Below, in pieces: positions 54,139 to 63,534 of a stretch of 64,000 bases of DNA. Within the stretch, counting starts at the first letter, position 1. Every line of letters starts with the position of its first letter. This DNA comes from Symploca sp. SIO3C6 (GTDB lineage: Bacteria > Cyanobacteriota > Cyanobacteriia > Cyanobacteriales > Coleofasciculaceae): the NCBI GenBank assembly GCA_010692425.1, contig JAAHHJ010000001.1, forward strand, positions 593,233 through 657,232. Reading direction: 5' to 3'. The notes beneath the pieces are model-generated. The model saw only the letters and a program-made list of their open reading frames with translations. It made no database searches and had not been told where the DNA came from. A program made the translations under genes and the position numbers.

Positions 54139-55392
54139 ATGTCCCTCAAAACCTCCGACCAAGGCCTTGAAGTTATTGACGCCTTGAGAAGAAAAAAAGG
54201 TTGGTGTAAGAGCGCTATTACATGGGCTGATTATGCAAACGTTGCACAAAGTACCCTCAAGCGCTTTTGGCGAAAGGAACCTATCTTGGAAGAAAACTTT
54301 AAAGCAATTTGCCAAGCAGTCGGTGTTCAAAACTGGCAGGACATTATTGATTATCAACAGAGTCCTAGCCTACCTGAAGAAATATCGGAGGTTTCGCATT
54401 ATATAAACCGTCCTCCTGTAGAAACCTCCTGTTTCCAAGAAATTCTTCAACCTGGTGCCCTTATTCGCATTAAGGCACCTAGAAAAATGGGCAAAACTCG
54501 GCTCATGCAGAAAATTTTTGCCCATGCTCAAGACCATAACTATCAAACTGTTACTCTCAATCTGTTATGGGTTGAGGCATCCGTTTTAACTGATTTAAAT
54601 AAATTCCTTCGGTGTTTGTGCCATAGAATTAGCCGCCGTCTAAAGCTAAAAAATCAGGTATCAGAGATTTGGGATCCAGATACTAGCAGCAACGACAACT
54701 GCACTGCCTTTCTTGAAGAATGTATTCTATCCCAGCTAGATACTCCACTGGTACTGGGCTTAGACAATGTAGATTGGATATTTCAGCATCCGGCAGTCGC
54801 TTCTGACTTCTTTCGGTTGCTGCGCTCTTGGCATGACGAGGCTAAATCCTATGATCTTTTGAAGAATCTACGGTTGATTGTAGTTCACTCTACCGAAGTT
54901 TATATTCCACTTAATATTAATCATTCTCCCTTTAATGTAGGGTTATCCATTGGGTTGCCAGAATTTACTCCACAGCAAGTCTTAAGTTTTGCTCAAAGAT
55001 ATGGTCTAGATTGGCAATCCCCTCAAGTTGAGCAACTAATGGCACTAATTGGTGGTCATCCCTACCTTATTCAGCAAGCTTTAGAGGCAATCAAGCGATA
55101 TCCCAATCTGTGCTTGCAGCAATTGCTCGATTCTGCATCAACCGCTTCCAGCATATACCGCAATCATCTGAGAGCCTTGTGGGAGTACTTGCAGCAAGAT
55201 TCAGAACTGATAGCAGCTATGGAAAAAGTTGTCACATCAGACCACGCTATTCAGCTTAGTGCTGATCAGGCATTCAAATTACACAGCATGGGACTTGTTC
55301 AGTGGCAAGGTGATGAAGTTGAGTCTAGCTGCCGACTATATCATTTATATTTCCGCAATCAGCTACGTGGCATTCAGGTTCTGTCATCTTAA
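54139..55392 (+). CDS. HTH - AAA-like ATPase (PF14516-type), first of a pair
   Basis: A 417-residue cytoplasmic protein. The N-terminus (1 to about 70) is a DNA-binding-like or adaptor helical domain (KSAITWADYANVAQSTLKRF, NFKAICQAVGVQNWQDII). The ATPase begins HYINRPPVETSCFQEI; it has a non-canonical Walker A RIKAPRKMGKTRLM, Walker B PLVLGLDNVDWIF, HSTEVYIPLNINHSPFNVG, and a winged-helix end GLVQWQGDEVESSCRLY. It is a clear paralogue of the ATPase at 40852-42216. The membrane ATPase gene follows after 31 bases on the same strand. Joint action of cytoplasmic and membrane ATPases is inferred. Confidence 0.86.
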   Translation: MSLKTSDQGLEVIDALRRKKGWCKSAITWADYANVAQSTLKRFWRKEPILEENFKAICQAVGVQNWQDIIDYQQSPSLPEEISEVSHYINRPPVETSCFQEILQPGALIRIKAPRKMGKTRLMQKIFAHAQDHNYQTVTLNLLWVEASVLTDLNKFLRCLCHRISRRLKLKNQVSEIWDPDTSSNDNCTAFLEECILSQLDTPLVLGLDNVDWIFQHPAVASDFFRLLRSWHDEAKSYDLLKNLRLIVVHSTEVYIPLNINHSPFNVGLSIGLPEFTPQQVLSFAQRYGLDWQSPQVEQLMALIGGHPYLIQQALEAIKRYPNLCLQQLLDSASTASSIYRNHLRALWEYLQQDSELIAAMEKVVTSDHAIQLSADQAFKLHSMGLVQWQGDEVESSCRLYHLYFRNQLRGIQVLSS

Positions 55393-55423
55393 TTAGAGCT
55401 AAATTAAACTAGCTTAGAAATCG

Positions 55424-57574
55424 ATGTATAACCAAGATTATACCTATCGCTATCGGGGTGGGAGCCTAGAAGCCAACGATCCTACCTATGTCTGGCGAGC
55501 CGCAGATGATGAACTCTACCAGCAATTACGATTGGGTGAATTTTGTTACGTTTTGACTGCAAGGCAAATGGGCAAGTCTAGCCTGCGGGTTCAAACCATG
55601 AATAGACTGCAACAAGAAGGTATTGCCTGTGCCAACATTGATTTAGCAGCTATCGGGAATCAAGCAACACCTGAACAGTGGTATAAGGGCATTCTTTATC
55701 GCTTGTTTCGCAGTTTTCAACTGTCAGAAAAAGTGAATTGGCAGACTTGGTGGCGCGATCGCAGTTTTTTGCCAGTGGTACAGCGACTTGGTGAGGTAAT
55801 TGAAAGAGTACTACTAGCATCTATTTCTCAGAATATAGTTATCTTTATTGATGAAATCGACAGTGTAATTAGTATTAATTTCCCTACTGACGATTTTTTT
55901 GCCTTCATTCGTGCTTGTTACAATCAACGGGCAGATGAGCCTAAATATAAGCGCCTTACCTTTTGCTTACTTGGTGTGGCAACGCCATCTGACTTAATTG
56001 AGGATAAGCGGCGAACACCATTTAATATCGGTCATGCTATTGAGTTAACTGGTCTAACCCTTGATAAAGCCAAGTCAAAATTATCTCAGGGATTAGTTGG
56101 TAGATTCGACCATTCTGAACAGATTCTTGCTAACATCCTTGCCTGGACAGGAGGGCAACCATTTCTTACCCAAAAAGTATGTCAACTTGTAGTTGAAAAA
56201 GCTGAAGATTATAATCCAGATGTTGGGGCAATTATTCAAAACAATATTATTGAAAACTGGGAAGCTCAGGATGAACCTGAACATCTGAGAACAATTCGAG
56301 ACCGCATTCTCTACGACAAAACTAAGGCAGTTATACTGCTGGGACGATATCAGGAAGTTCTGGAAACAACATCGAGCTTGAAATCAGATAATAGTCCTGA
56401 AGAAATTGAACTCCAGTTGTCTGGATTGATTAATACCCAAAATCATCGATTAACTGTTGCTAACCCTATTTATCAAGAAGTATTTAATCAAAACTGGATC
56501 AATAAGCAGTTAACAACTATCTGGGTTTTTAAAGATGAAGGATTATCTCCAGAGCAAGTGGTTGAGCCAGAAATTCCGCGAAATTATACCACTAAAATTA
56601 TTCTTATAAACTTACTTTTGATCATCATTAGTGCAATTTCACTATATCTACACTATGGTCCTTTTCTGGGCGAACCAAGAAAACTGGAATTTTCTGATAA
56701 TCCTCGATTCATTTCTGGGATGATTGAGTTTAGTCGTATTATCATGTTACTTCTCATTTCATCCTACATGATCTACTTTGTCTGGCGTGCAAAGACTATA
56801 GAATTATGGAAAGCTTCATCTCAAAAGGCAGTTTTGTTCCGATGGATTGCCATGGCTCTGTTTATATTGATGCTGATACTTTCGGCTTTTAAGGATTTTG
56901 TGGCTGTGCCCAATTCATTGAGAGAAAAATATCCTATTGAAATATCGATTGATAACGATTTTATTGAATATACACTGCCTTCAATTGTCTACTTCCCCTA
57001 TTCTTGTGTTATTTATCTTATAATCGCGGTTCCCTTTACTTTGGTAAGCGTCTATGCAGTAACTGATGATCTAAGAAATAACTGGAATCGAACTATCAAA
57101 TTCAGACGTAATATTCAAGAGCTACTAAATAAGTATTCCGCAATTCCTAAAAGACTTAAGTCCAAATCTATCCGCAATCGATTTTCCAAATATACGCTCA
57201 TTTTTTTCAACGTAGCGAGTCCGTACAGCACAATTTTTTTAGGGGCTCAGGTGCTTTGGCTATTCGAGTCAAGATTCGGCATGGATACACTGACAGCTTC
57301 AGGTCAAAATCTTGGGCTCTTCACCTATAGTTTCTCTTTTATAGTCACGGTCATTTTTATTTTGCTATTTATTCAATATCAAAGAGCTTTAAGTATTGCA
57401 GTTAATGCTCTTATGTATGCAGAAGATGAGCAGGTAATGGACTTCAGAAAACATAACCAAGTATCTCAACTGCTTGCTAGAATTATCGGCTCTAATATCA
57501 ACCTCATCTTACTAGGAGTGCTTTTAATTCTAACAGTAGCCAACAGCTTGATTAAACTTCTTGGCAGTCTCTAG
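55424..57574 (+). CDS. AAA-like ATPase with C-terminal membrane domain, second of a pair
   Basis: A 716-residue protein. The N-terminal half (1 to about 365) is an AAA-like ATPase: YRYRGGSLEANDPTYVWRAA, Walker A LTARQMGKSSLRV, Walker B NIVIFIDEIDSVI, then RTPFNIGHAIELTGL and a winged-helix region GGQPFLTQKVCQLVVEKA. The C-terminal half has about seven hydrophobic segments (e.g. IILINLLLIIISAISLYLHY, IALFILMLILSAF, INLILLGVLLILTVANSLI). No transporter family is obvious; a membrane effector such as a pore is possible, which would fit a STAND-gated system (inference). Together with the preceding gene it forms a two-gene unit. Confidence 0.85.
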   Translation: MYNQDYTYRYRGGSLEANDPTYVWRAADDELYQQLRLGEFCYVLTARQMGKSSLRVQTMNRLQQEGIACANIDLAAIGNQATPEQWYKGILYRLFRSFQLSEKVNWQTWWRDRSFLPVVQRLGEVIERVLLASISQNIVIFIDEIDSVISINFPTDDFFAFIRACYNQRADEPKYKRLTFCLLGVATPSDLIEDKRRTPFNIGHAIELTGLTLDKAKSKLSQGLVGRFDHSEQILANILAWTGGQPFLTQKVCQLVVEKAEDYNPDVGAIIQNNIIENWEAQDEPEHLRTIRDRILYDKTKAVILLGRYQEVLETTSSLKSDNSPEEIELQLSGLINTQNHRLTVANPIYQEVFNQNWINKQLTTIWVFKDEGLSPEQVVEPEIPRNYTTKIILINLLLIIISAISLYLHYGPFLGEPRKLEFSDNPRFISGMIEFSRIIMLLLISSYMIYFVWRAKTIELWKASSQKAVLFRWIAMALFILMLILSAFKDFVAVPNSLREKYPIEISIDNDFIEYTLPSIVYFPYSCVIYLIIAVPFTLVSVYAVTDDLRNNWNRTIKFRRNIQELLNKYSAIPKRLKSKSIRNRFSKYTLIFFNVASPYSTIFLGAQVLWLFESRFGMDTLTASGQNLGLFTYSFSFIVTVIFILLFIQYQRALSIAVNALMYAEDEQVMDFRKHNQVSQLLARIIGSNINLILLGVLLILTVANSLIKLLGSL

Positions 57575-57673
57575 CTGTTAGACAGTGCCCATATCACCCA
57601 AGCTCTTAATCTAGATCGTTGTAATTTACTTATAGAGCAATAGGTTCAGTCTTTTTTGAAAACCTAGGTAATA

Positions 57674-57776
57674 TAGCGCTACGCGCAAGGCTCCAGGGCA
57701 GAAGGCAGAAGGTAGAAGGCAGAATTTGACAAAGTTCTAGCGATTTAGCTTGTCCTAACCTTAATACGTACTGCTA
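57674..57776 (+). mobile_element. MITE-like element, copy E
   Basis: 103 bp, ends TAGCGCTACG and CGTACTGCTA, TA on both sides (57672-57673 and 57777-57778), with CTCCAGG and GGCAGAA/GGTAGAA units inside. The gap 57575-58020 also holds a short fragment of the dispersed repeat (TTTAGACCCATATTAATT, 57946-57963) and the palindrome listed next. Confidence 0.88.
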
Positions 57777-57976
57777 TACCCATTGACAAATTGACTAATT
57801 TGTTGGTTGTTAATTGTTAATGTAGTTTTGTTGAGTCTCACTTCAAGCTTCAAACAGAAACATCGAATTAATAAAAAAACTTAGTTTAAACTTTTACAGA
57901 TTATTCATTTAACGAAGAAAAAAATCGGAACCAATCTGATGGACATTTAGACCCATATTAATTCCGAATTTCTTGT

Positions 57977-58021
57977 GAATTTTGCTTGTACAACATTCCG
58001 GTAGTTGTACAAGCAAAATTC
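57977..58021. terminator. Perfect 18-bp inverted repeat at the RHH gene stop
   Basis: GAATTTTGCTTGTACAAC and GTTGTACAAGCAAAATTC, loop ATTCCGGTA. The outer base of the stem is the last base of the RHH gene's TAG stop. It could terminate transcription in either direction. Its perfect symmetry and lack of a T-tract also allow an operator or mobile-element end. Confidence 0.65.
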
Positions 58022-58200
58022 TACTCATCATCTTCTACTAATGAAGTAGTTTCAGTTTTCTGTAAAGCCTTTCTTGCCTGCAACGCTTCCTCAATCAGAA
58101 TTGCTCCCATCTGACTTTGTGAGCGCCTCTCATCTGTCGCCAGCTTTTCCAAATCTGCTGCCACATTATCCTGTAGTACTACTGAAACTCGCTTACTCAT
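58021..58200 (-). CDS. Ribbon-helix-helix (CopG/MetJ-like) small protein, 59 aa
   Basis: A 59-residue protein: SKRVSVVLQDNVAADLEKLA (beta strand then helix A), DERRSQSQMGAILIEEALQA (helix B), and an acidic tail (TTSLVEDDE). This is the pattern of ribbon-helix-helix DNA-binding proteins, often antitoxins or autoregulators. TTGAGGAAGTAAGCGGC precedes the ATG, a good ribosome binding site. No toxin gene (PIN, RelE) is found on either side, so it may be an orphan antitoxin or a plain repressor. Confidence 0.82.
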   Translation of the reverse strand: MSKRVSVVLQDNVAADLEKLATDERRSQSQMGAILIEEALQARKALQKTETTSLVEDDE

Positions 58201-58414
58201 GCCGCTTACTTCCTCAATTGAGTTACAAATATTACTATATTCGCTTATTTACGCGTTTTTTGGCAAAAGTAGCACATGCATCAACAAAAGAAATCTCTCT
58301 CCAGAGACGAAGAGGAAGTGTGGGCAGATGAAGAAGAATAGGATAGTGTCGGGAGTTTGATAAGACAGGTCGGAAAGGATGTATGCAAAAATCCTCCAAG
58401 CCTTCCTTCTCTTC

Positions 58415-58467
58415 CCCCTCTTCCCACACTTTCTTCTTCCTCATCTCCCCATCTCCCCCTCTCTTCA
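58415..58467. repeat. Degenerate CTCCCCAT / CTTCCC repeat
   Basis: Pyrimidine-rich stretch with CATCTCCCCATCTCCCC at its right end, directly abutting the stop codon of the binding-protein gene at 58468. Same family as the GGGGAGAT arrays. Confidence 0.7.
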
Positions 58468-59895
58468 TTAAGGTACTGGCACAAACTCATGAGTGAAATT
58501 GGTGCGAGAACCAGGCTGAATCTTAACTAGTTGTACACCTTGATTGCGATCGCCCGATGGCAAGAATCGAATCATGCCAGAGGCCCCATTAACATAAAAA
58601 GTTGATGCCGACAGTGCCTGTTGAACACCGGTGCGACTAGGATTTGTCTTAATCGCAGTAATCAAGGCTTTAGTAGCATCATAGGAAAGTGCACTGCGCC
58701 AATTGACCTCTCCAGCCCAAAGTTGATTAGCTGTCTTTGTAAACTCAGATGAAGGGCTGCCGAGAATATGCCAAGGAATTGCCACGATCATATTTTCAGC
58801 TTCCTCTGCTCCTACTTCTAAAGTCTTAGGTGTATAGACATCATCTCCTCCGAGAATACTCAGTCGCTTGCGATTAACCTTAACCACTTGCAGTGCTTTA
58901 TCAAGAGTACTACTATCGGTAGCCAGCATCAGTACCTGAGCATCACTCTTAATTGCTTGCTCTAGGCTGCCTGCTGCGCTAAAGTTAGGGTCTGACAAAT
59001 CAAACACACTGATAATTTGCCCTCCTCCTAGGGAAACTGCCGTTACAAACTCAGACTTTAAGGAGTGACTATAGCCACTTTGGGAGTTAAAGAAAACAGC
59101 AGCCTTGTACTGTTTTAGCTCTCGCAGCATGTAATCAGCTAGAGCTCTGGCAGCAACGTAATCACTAGGAACCGTGCGAAAAACATAGTTACTCAAACCA
59201 GAAAGTTTGACAGAAGTACTGATCGGAGAAATTGCAACAAGTTCACCAGATTGATAAATATCGGTGGTTTCAATCGTGATATCACTGGCGTAATGACCGA
59301 CAACTCCTAATACCTCTGATTTATTGACCAATTTTACCGCCACTTTTTTAGCAACCTCTGGGTGGTTGTTGTCATCAGCAATAATTACTTTTAGGGGAAT
59401 GCCTTTAATTCCACCAGTTTTATTAATTTCATGCTGGGCTTGGGCAACACCGCGCAGCATTTCTTTAGCAGCATTAACTTCAGAACCAATAGGAACAGAA
59501 ACTGCGATTAAGTAAGAATTTCGCCCTCCAATCCGGGCATTATTGAGATAGATTAAGATTTCTGGATCATTGCGATCAACTTTGAGTGCTGCTTCAAATT
59601 TAGATATAGCCTTCTGGTAATCGCCAACTTTGATTGCCTCCACAGCCGCTTGTTTTTCTGGGTTAGCAATGGAAACAATTAATGCCTTTTCCCCTGCACT
59701 AAGGTGCTCTTTAATTGTCAGATTGGAAGTTTTCGTCGTAGCTAATGTGGTTGTAGTAGTTAAGGTTGCTGCTTTCGGAAGAGGGGTTGGTTTGAGTCTC
59801 AAACGATCAAGCAACCACCGAGCACCAACTGCAACTAAAGACAAGGTGATAACTAAAGAAACTACAAGAACTCTGGTTTCGTTTTTCTGGTACAT
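58468..59895 (-). CDS. Membrane-anchored ABC-type substrate-binding protein (LivK-like) with TPR
   Basis: A 475-residue protein: N-terminal membrane anchor (about 9-28), Thr/Ala/Lys-rich linker (CAACAAC-type codons), a TPR-like helical pair (AAVEAIKVGDYQKAISKFEA), then a type I periplasmic-binding fold of the branched-chain amino acid receptor kind (about 125-475): IAVSVPIGSEVNAAKEMLRG, GIPLKVIIADDNNHPEVAKK, VLGVVGHYASDITIETTDIY, SGYSHSLKSEFV. No permease genes are near. The kinase gene lies 34 bases upstream in the same direction, so it is more likely a sensor for the kinase than a transport component (inference). Confidence 0.88.
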   Translation of the reverse strand: MYQKNETRVLVVSLVITLSLVAVGARWLLDRLRLKPTPLPKAATLTTTTTLATTKTSNLTIKEHLSAGEKALIVSIANPEKQAAVEAIKVGDYQKAISKFEAALKVDRNDPEILIYLNNARIGGRNSYLIAVSVPIGSEVNAAKEMLRGVAQAQHEINKTGGIKGIPLKVIIADDNNHPEVAKKVAVKLVNKSEVLGVVGHYASDITIETTDIYQSGELVAISPISTSVKLSGLSNYVFRTVPSDYVAARALADYMLRELKQYKAAVFFNSQSGYSHSLKSEFVTAVSLGGGQIISVFDLSDPNFSAAGSLEQAIKSDAQVLMLATDSSTLDKALQVVKVNRKRLSILGGDDVYTPKTLEVGAEEAENMIVAIPWHILGSPSSEFTKTANQLWAGEVNWRSALSYDATKALITAIKTNPSRTGVQQALSASTFYVNGASGMIRFLPSGDRNQGVQLVKIQPGSRTNFTHEFVPVP

Positions 59896-59929
59896 GAACT
59901 GGTGATGCTCGCCACATAATTGCAGGCTT

Positions 59930-61366
59930 TTACAGCCACCGGGATAGCAGCTGATAAATCAGCCTGAAAAGAGCTGCCGTTGCGATCGCTCCTGCCCCTG
60001 ACACAATTGCTGTAATAATCACATCCTCTAGAATCATATCCTCTAGGGGAAAATTTCGTAGATCTGGAAGAAATGCTACAGCAGCTAAAGTTAACCCAGC
60101 AATTAATATTAAATCAATTTTTTCAATGATGCGGTGGAACTCAGCAAAAATTAGTCCCCCCATAATCATACCCCACACTCCGAGCCCCAACTCTACTGAA
60201 GACACTAAACTACCCAAGGCAATAAACAAGAGTGCGCCCTCAAAACCAGTGAAAGCTGCACCACTAAGTACTTCAAGCAAAGAAAAGCGAGGTTTCCTTG
60301 GTTGAAGATTAGTCGCTACTACTGGAGGGCCTGCAGGTTGAGGGACTGGTATCGTACCTGAAACAGGATTTGGCACCTTAAGTGGTGGTATTTGTGGCTT
60401 AACTGGTGGTGCTTTTGCTCTGTTAAGGGCGTCTATCACCTCCTGGGCAGACTGAAAGCGTTGGTGAGGAATCGACAAAAGCATTCGATTCAAGATAGCT
60501 TCTAGATAGTCGCTTACTTGAGAATAATTTCTCCATAGCCATTGGCTGTTGTAGGAGTCGTAGAGTTCCTCTGGATCTTTGCCTGTAAGCAAGGTAATTG
60601 CCGTCACTGCCAAGGAATATAAATCAGTTGAGGGATAAACTTGAGAACCTCTGATTTGTTCTGGTGGCGCAAATACTCCCGAGTAAATTCTGGTTGACTT
60701 TCCCCTGGAGCTGCCCCCTGCTGCTGTCACCTCCTTGACTGCTCCAAAATCTAATAGATACAAGCGCCCATGGCGCTGGCGCATAATATTAGAAGGTTTA
60801 ATATCGCGGTGGATTTGACCATGGTTATGAACAAACTTGAGTACTTTCAGAATTTCCAGTAGCACCTCTAAGACTTGCTCTTGAGAAAATTTTCCTTTGG
60901 ATTTTCGTTCCTCTTCCAAGTCTTGTCCATCAATGAATTCTTGCACTAAGTAGAAAAACTCTTCTTCTTTGCCTGTTTGTAGACTGGGAATACTTAAGGA
61001 AAAGAAGGCAAACAAATCGGGAATTTGGGGGTGACTTCTACCGAGTTTCTCGAGAACTTCTGCTTCCCGTCTAAATAGGTTTTGCGCTATTTCTAGCTGT
61101 TTTGCTTTCAAGTCACCAGTAGGTTGAAACTGCTTGACTACACATTGACGCAAAGTTGGCGTATCACGATCTCTTGCCAAAAATGCTGCTCCAAAACCGC
61201 CCTGGCCGAGTAATTTAAGCGGTATGTAACGACCACGCAAAATCAGCGGCATCGCGCAGCTAGTGCAATACTTCTGCTCTACTCTCTGGAGGGTGGCTTT
61301 GTTATTGAGATCTGCAAAAACATTTTGAGGGCAGGGACAGCCGGGACGAGTACACTGAATTTTCAT
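59930..61366 (-). CDS. Serine/threonine protein kinase with N-terminal zinc-ribbon and membrane tail
   Basis: A 478-residue Hanks-type kinase. The N-terminus has a four-Cys-type cluster (CTRPGCPC and CTSC, residues 5-37), typical of a cyanobacterial kinase subgroup. Kinase motifs: Gly loop LGQGGFGAAF near 52, VVK with the ATP Lys, catalytic loop HRDIKPSN near 185, DFGAVKE near 206, and APPEQIRGS. A Pro-rich linker (PPVKPQIPPLKVPNPVSG) leads to a C-terminal domain with about three to four hydrophobic segments. All catalytic residues appear intact. The gene is followed after 34 bases by a periplasmic-binding-like protein, suggesting a receptor-kinase pair. Confidence 0.94.
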   Translation of the reverse strand: MKIQCTRPGCPCPQNVFADLNNKATLQRVEQKYCTSCAMPLILRGRYIPLKLLGQGGFGAAFLARDRDTPTLRQCVVKQFQPTGDLKAKQLEIAQNLFRREAEVLEKLGRSHPQIPDLFAFFSLSIPSLQTGKEEEFFYLVQEFIDGQDLEEERKSKGKFSQEQVLEVLLEILKVLKFVHNHGQIHRDIKPSNIMRQRHGRLYLLDFGAVKEVTAAGGSSRGKSTRIYSGVFAPPEQIRGSQVYPSTDLYSLAVTAITLLTGKDPEELYDSYNSQWLWRNYSQVSDYLEAILNRMLLSIPHQRFQSAQEVIDALNRAKAPPVKPQIPPLKVPNPVSGTIPVPQPAGPPVVATNLQPRKPRFSLLEVLSGAAFTGFEGALLFIALGSLVSSVELGLGVWGMIMGGLIFAEFHRIIEKIDLILIAGLTLAAVAFLPDLRNFPLEDMILEDVIITAIVSGAGAIATAALFRLIYQLLSRWL

Positions 61367-61550
61367 TGTCTACAGAGCGTCTAAACCGGGGAGTAAGCAG
61401 ATCACAGCATTAATAATGCTAAAATCAGCCGTTGGGTAGTTGCTTTATCTCTTAACTTTAGCTTTCTTGAGAGTTCAATGCTCCATGCCTTAGCCCCTAA
61501 GCTTGTTGAGCCATCTGCCTCCCCTACCTCCTCTGCCTCAATGTAAATCC

Positions 61551-62555
61551 CTAACTTTCTGCTGGATTAGTGGCAGTTGCCTTGATAGTCTCAGTTTTCG
61601 TTTTTGATGCATGCATTGTTGTCTGTTGCCATCCTGGAGAAGCAAACTTGGGCAAAATTTCTTTGATAAAGGCTTCTGCTGCCTTGGAACAATAGCGATG
61701 AGGGTTGGTAATTACCGATAGGGTTCTCTTAACTACTACTTGTTCTATGGTTGCCCTGTGCAGAATGCCCATTTGTAACTCTTTTTCAATAGCTGAAATA
61801 GAGACAAATGCTGCTCCCAGTCCCGACTGCACAGCATTTTTGATGGCTTCAATTGAGTTGAGTTCCATCTCAATTTTAAGACGTCTAGTATCTATATCAC
61901 AGCGAGATAGAACTTGGTCAATGACTTTGCGGATTGTGGATTGGGAGTCCAAGGCAATGAACTGCAACTTGTATAAATCTTCTCTGTGGATTGTCTCAAC
62001 TTTGGCGAGGGGGTGAAAAACTGGCAAAATCAGAGCTAGTTCATCTTCGGCATAGGGCAGAATTTCCAAAGTTTCTTGCAATTCTGCTGGAACCTCACCA
62101 CCGATAATTGCCAAATCCACTTGTCCATTGGCTACACTCCAGGAAGTGCGGCGAGTTGAGTGAACCTGCAATTGTACGGCAACATCTGGGTAGCATTGTC
62201 GGAACAAGCCTATCATGCGGGGTAGAAGATAGGTACCGGTGGTTTGAGAAGCCCCAACAATTAGAGTACCGCCTTGGAGACTTTGCAAATCCTCAATTGC
62301 ACGGCAAGTTTCCTGACAAAGGGAGAGAATTTTTTCTCCGTAACTCAGGAGTAGATATCCTGCTTCCGTCAGTTGGGCGCGACGCCCACCTCGGTCAAAT
62401 AACGGCACATCTAACTGTCGCTCTAAGTTTTGGACTTGTAGGCTGACAGCTGGTTGTGAAACGTACAAGCTATCGGCAGCACGCTTGAAACTCCCCTCAG
62501 TAGCAATTGCTTTGAGAATTCGGAGTTGGTCAAGGGTGAAAGGAAGGTCAGACAT
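61551..62555 (-). CDS. rbcR: LysR-type transcriptional regulator, RbcR-like
   Basis: A 334-residue LysR regulator resembling cyanobacterial RbcR/Ycf30, which senses carbon metabolites and controls Rubisco genes. N-terminal winged [43 protein letters not shown]; effector domain [20 protein letters not shown] and [20 protein letters not shown]. The frame is open to 62591, but the ATG at 62555 (MSDLPFTL) matches the family start and has GAGG nine bases ahead. It is divergent from the Z-ISO gene; the gap between them is the likely shared regulatory region. Confidence 0.87.
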   Translation of the reverse strand: MSDLPFTLDQLRILKAIATEGSFKRAADSLYVSQPAVSLQVQNLERQLDVPLFDRGGRRAQLTEAGYLLLSYGEKILSLCQETCRAIEDLQSLQGGTLIVGASQTTGTYLLPRMIGLFRQCYPDVAVQLQVHSTRRTSWSVANGQVDLAIIGGEVPAELQETLEILPYAEDELALILPVFHPLAKVETIHREDLYKLQFIALDSQSTIRKVIDQVLSRCDIDTRRLKIEMELNSIEAIKNAVQSGLGAAFVSISAIEKELQMGILHRATIEQVVVKRTLSVITNPHRYCSKAAEAFIKEILPKFASPGWQQTTMHASKTKTETIKATATNPAES

Positions 62556-62745
62556 ACTGCTAAACCTCAAAAAGATTTGGAACCGAGGCAATTAACGATT
62601 CCGGTAATGGGGTTTGACTCAAACCTTAGATTGCCCCTCATGAATGTGTAAGCCTCTGCTGACATCGACAGTAACACAACACGGGAGCAAGTCCCTCTCA
62701 AAATTTTTGCTAGGATTATATATTTCGGAATTAATATCAGTTACT

Positions 62746-63462
62746 ATGAATTTCTCTAGTTGGCTCAGTTCTAGCCACTTGGTGATGCTAGGATTGCTCT
62801 TGGGATTTGCGATCGCTCACAGTGGTTTAGCGGCCCTACGACCTTGGGGTGAAAGGCTTATTGGGCCAAGGCTTTACCGGGTTTTGTTTGCGCTAGTGAG
62901 TTTGCCACTAGCAGTTGTATTAATAATTTACTTTTTCAATCATCGCTACGATGGCTTACAGCTGTGGCAGGTGCAGGGAATTCCTGGAATTCCCTTACTT
63001 GTCTGGGGACTTTCGGCAATTTCTTTTCTCTTCCTTTATCCTGCTACTTTTAACTTGTTAGAAGTAGCTGCCATTGCTAAACCGGAAGTTCACTTGTTTG
63101 AAACTGGGATCATGCGCATTACCAGGCATCCTCAAATGGTGGGACAATTAATCTGGTGCATTGCTCACACCCTCTGGATTGGTACAAGCTTCACCCTACT
63201 GACTTCAGTGGGGTTAGTAGTTCATCACCTGTTTGCTGTCTGGCATGGAGATAGAAGGCTATATGCGAGGTATGGCGAAGCTTTTGAAACTCTTAAGTCT
63301 CGCACCTCTGTCATCCCCTTCTTGGCAATTTTTCAGGGACGCCAAAGTTTGAAAGGGGAAGAGTTTGTCCGTCCAGCTTACTTGGGAGTAATCAGTTTTA
63401 TTGTACTGATGTGGTGGGCTCATCCGCTGCTGATGCAAGCGACGGCAAATGTAAATTGGTAA
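62746..63462 (+). CDS. Z-ISO: 15-cis-zeta-carotene isomerase (Z-ISO, NnrU family)
   Basis: A 238-residue heme membrane protein that isomerises the 15-cis bond of 9,15,9'-tri-cis-zeta-carotene in the lycopene pathway. Recalled plant Z-ISO features are present in order: AHSGLAALRPWGE, RLYRVLFALVSLPLAV, HRYDGLQLWQVQGIPG, FLYPATFNLLEVAA, ETGIMRITRHPQMVGQLIWC and YGEAFETLKSRTSVIPF, with His residues suited to heme ligation. About six membrane segments. The frame is open to a GTG at 62644; the ATG at 62746 (MNFSSWL) leaves a normal N-terminus, so I use it. It sits next to rbcR as in many cyanobacteria (recalled, not checked). Confidence 0.92.
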   Translation: MNFSSWLSSSHLVMLGLLLGFAIAHSGLAALRPWGERLIGPRLYRVLFALVSLPLAVVLIIYFFNHRYDGLQLWQVQGIPGIPLLVWGLSAISFLFLYPATFNLLEVAAIAKPEVHLFETGIMRITRHPQMVGQLIWCIAHTLWIGTSFTLLTSVGLVVHHLFAVWHGDRRLYARYGEAFETLKSRTSVIPFLAIFQGRQSLKGEEFVRPAYLGVISFIVLMWWAHPLLMQATANVNW

Positions 63463-63534
63463 AAGCTGACTTTACTAGTGTTCAGAGTATCAAGATTAGA
63501 TGTAGCATGATCCCAAGCGATTTAAAAATCCTAT

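Noticed and set aside
58074..58331. Plus-strand open frame of 85 residues
   Set aside because: Antisense to the well-supported 59-residue ribbon-helix-helix gene.
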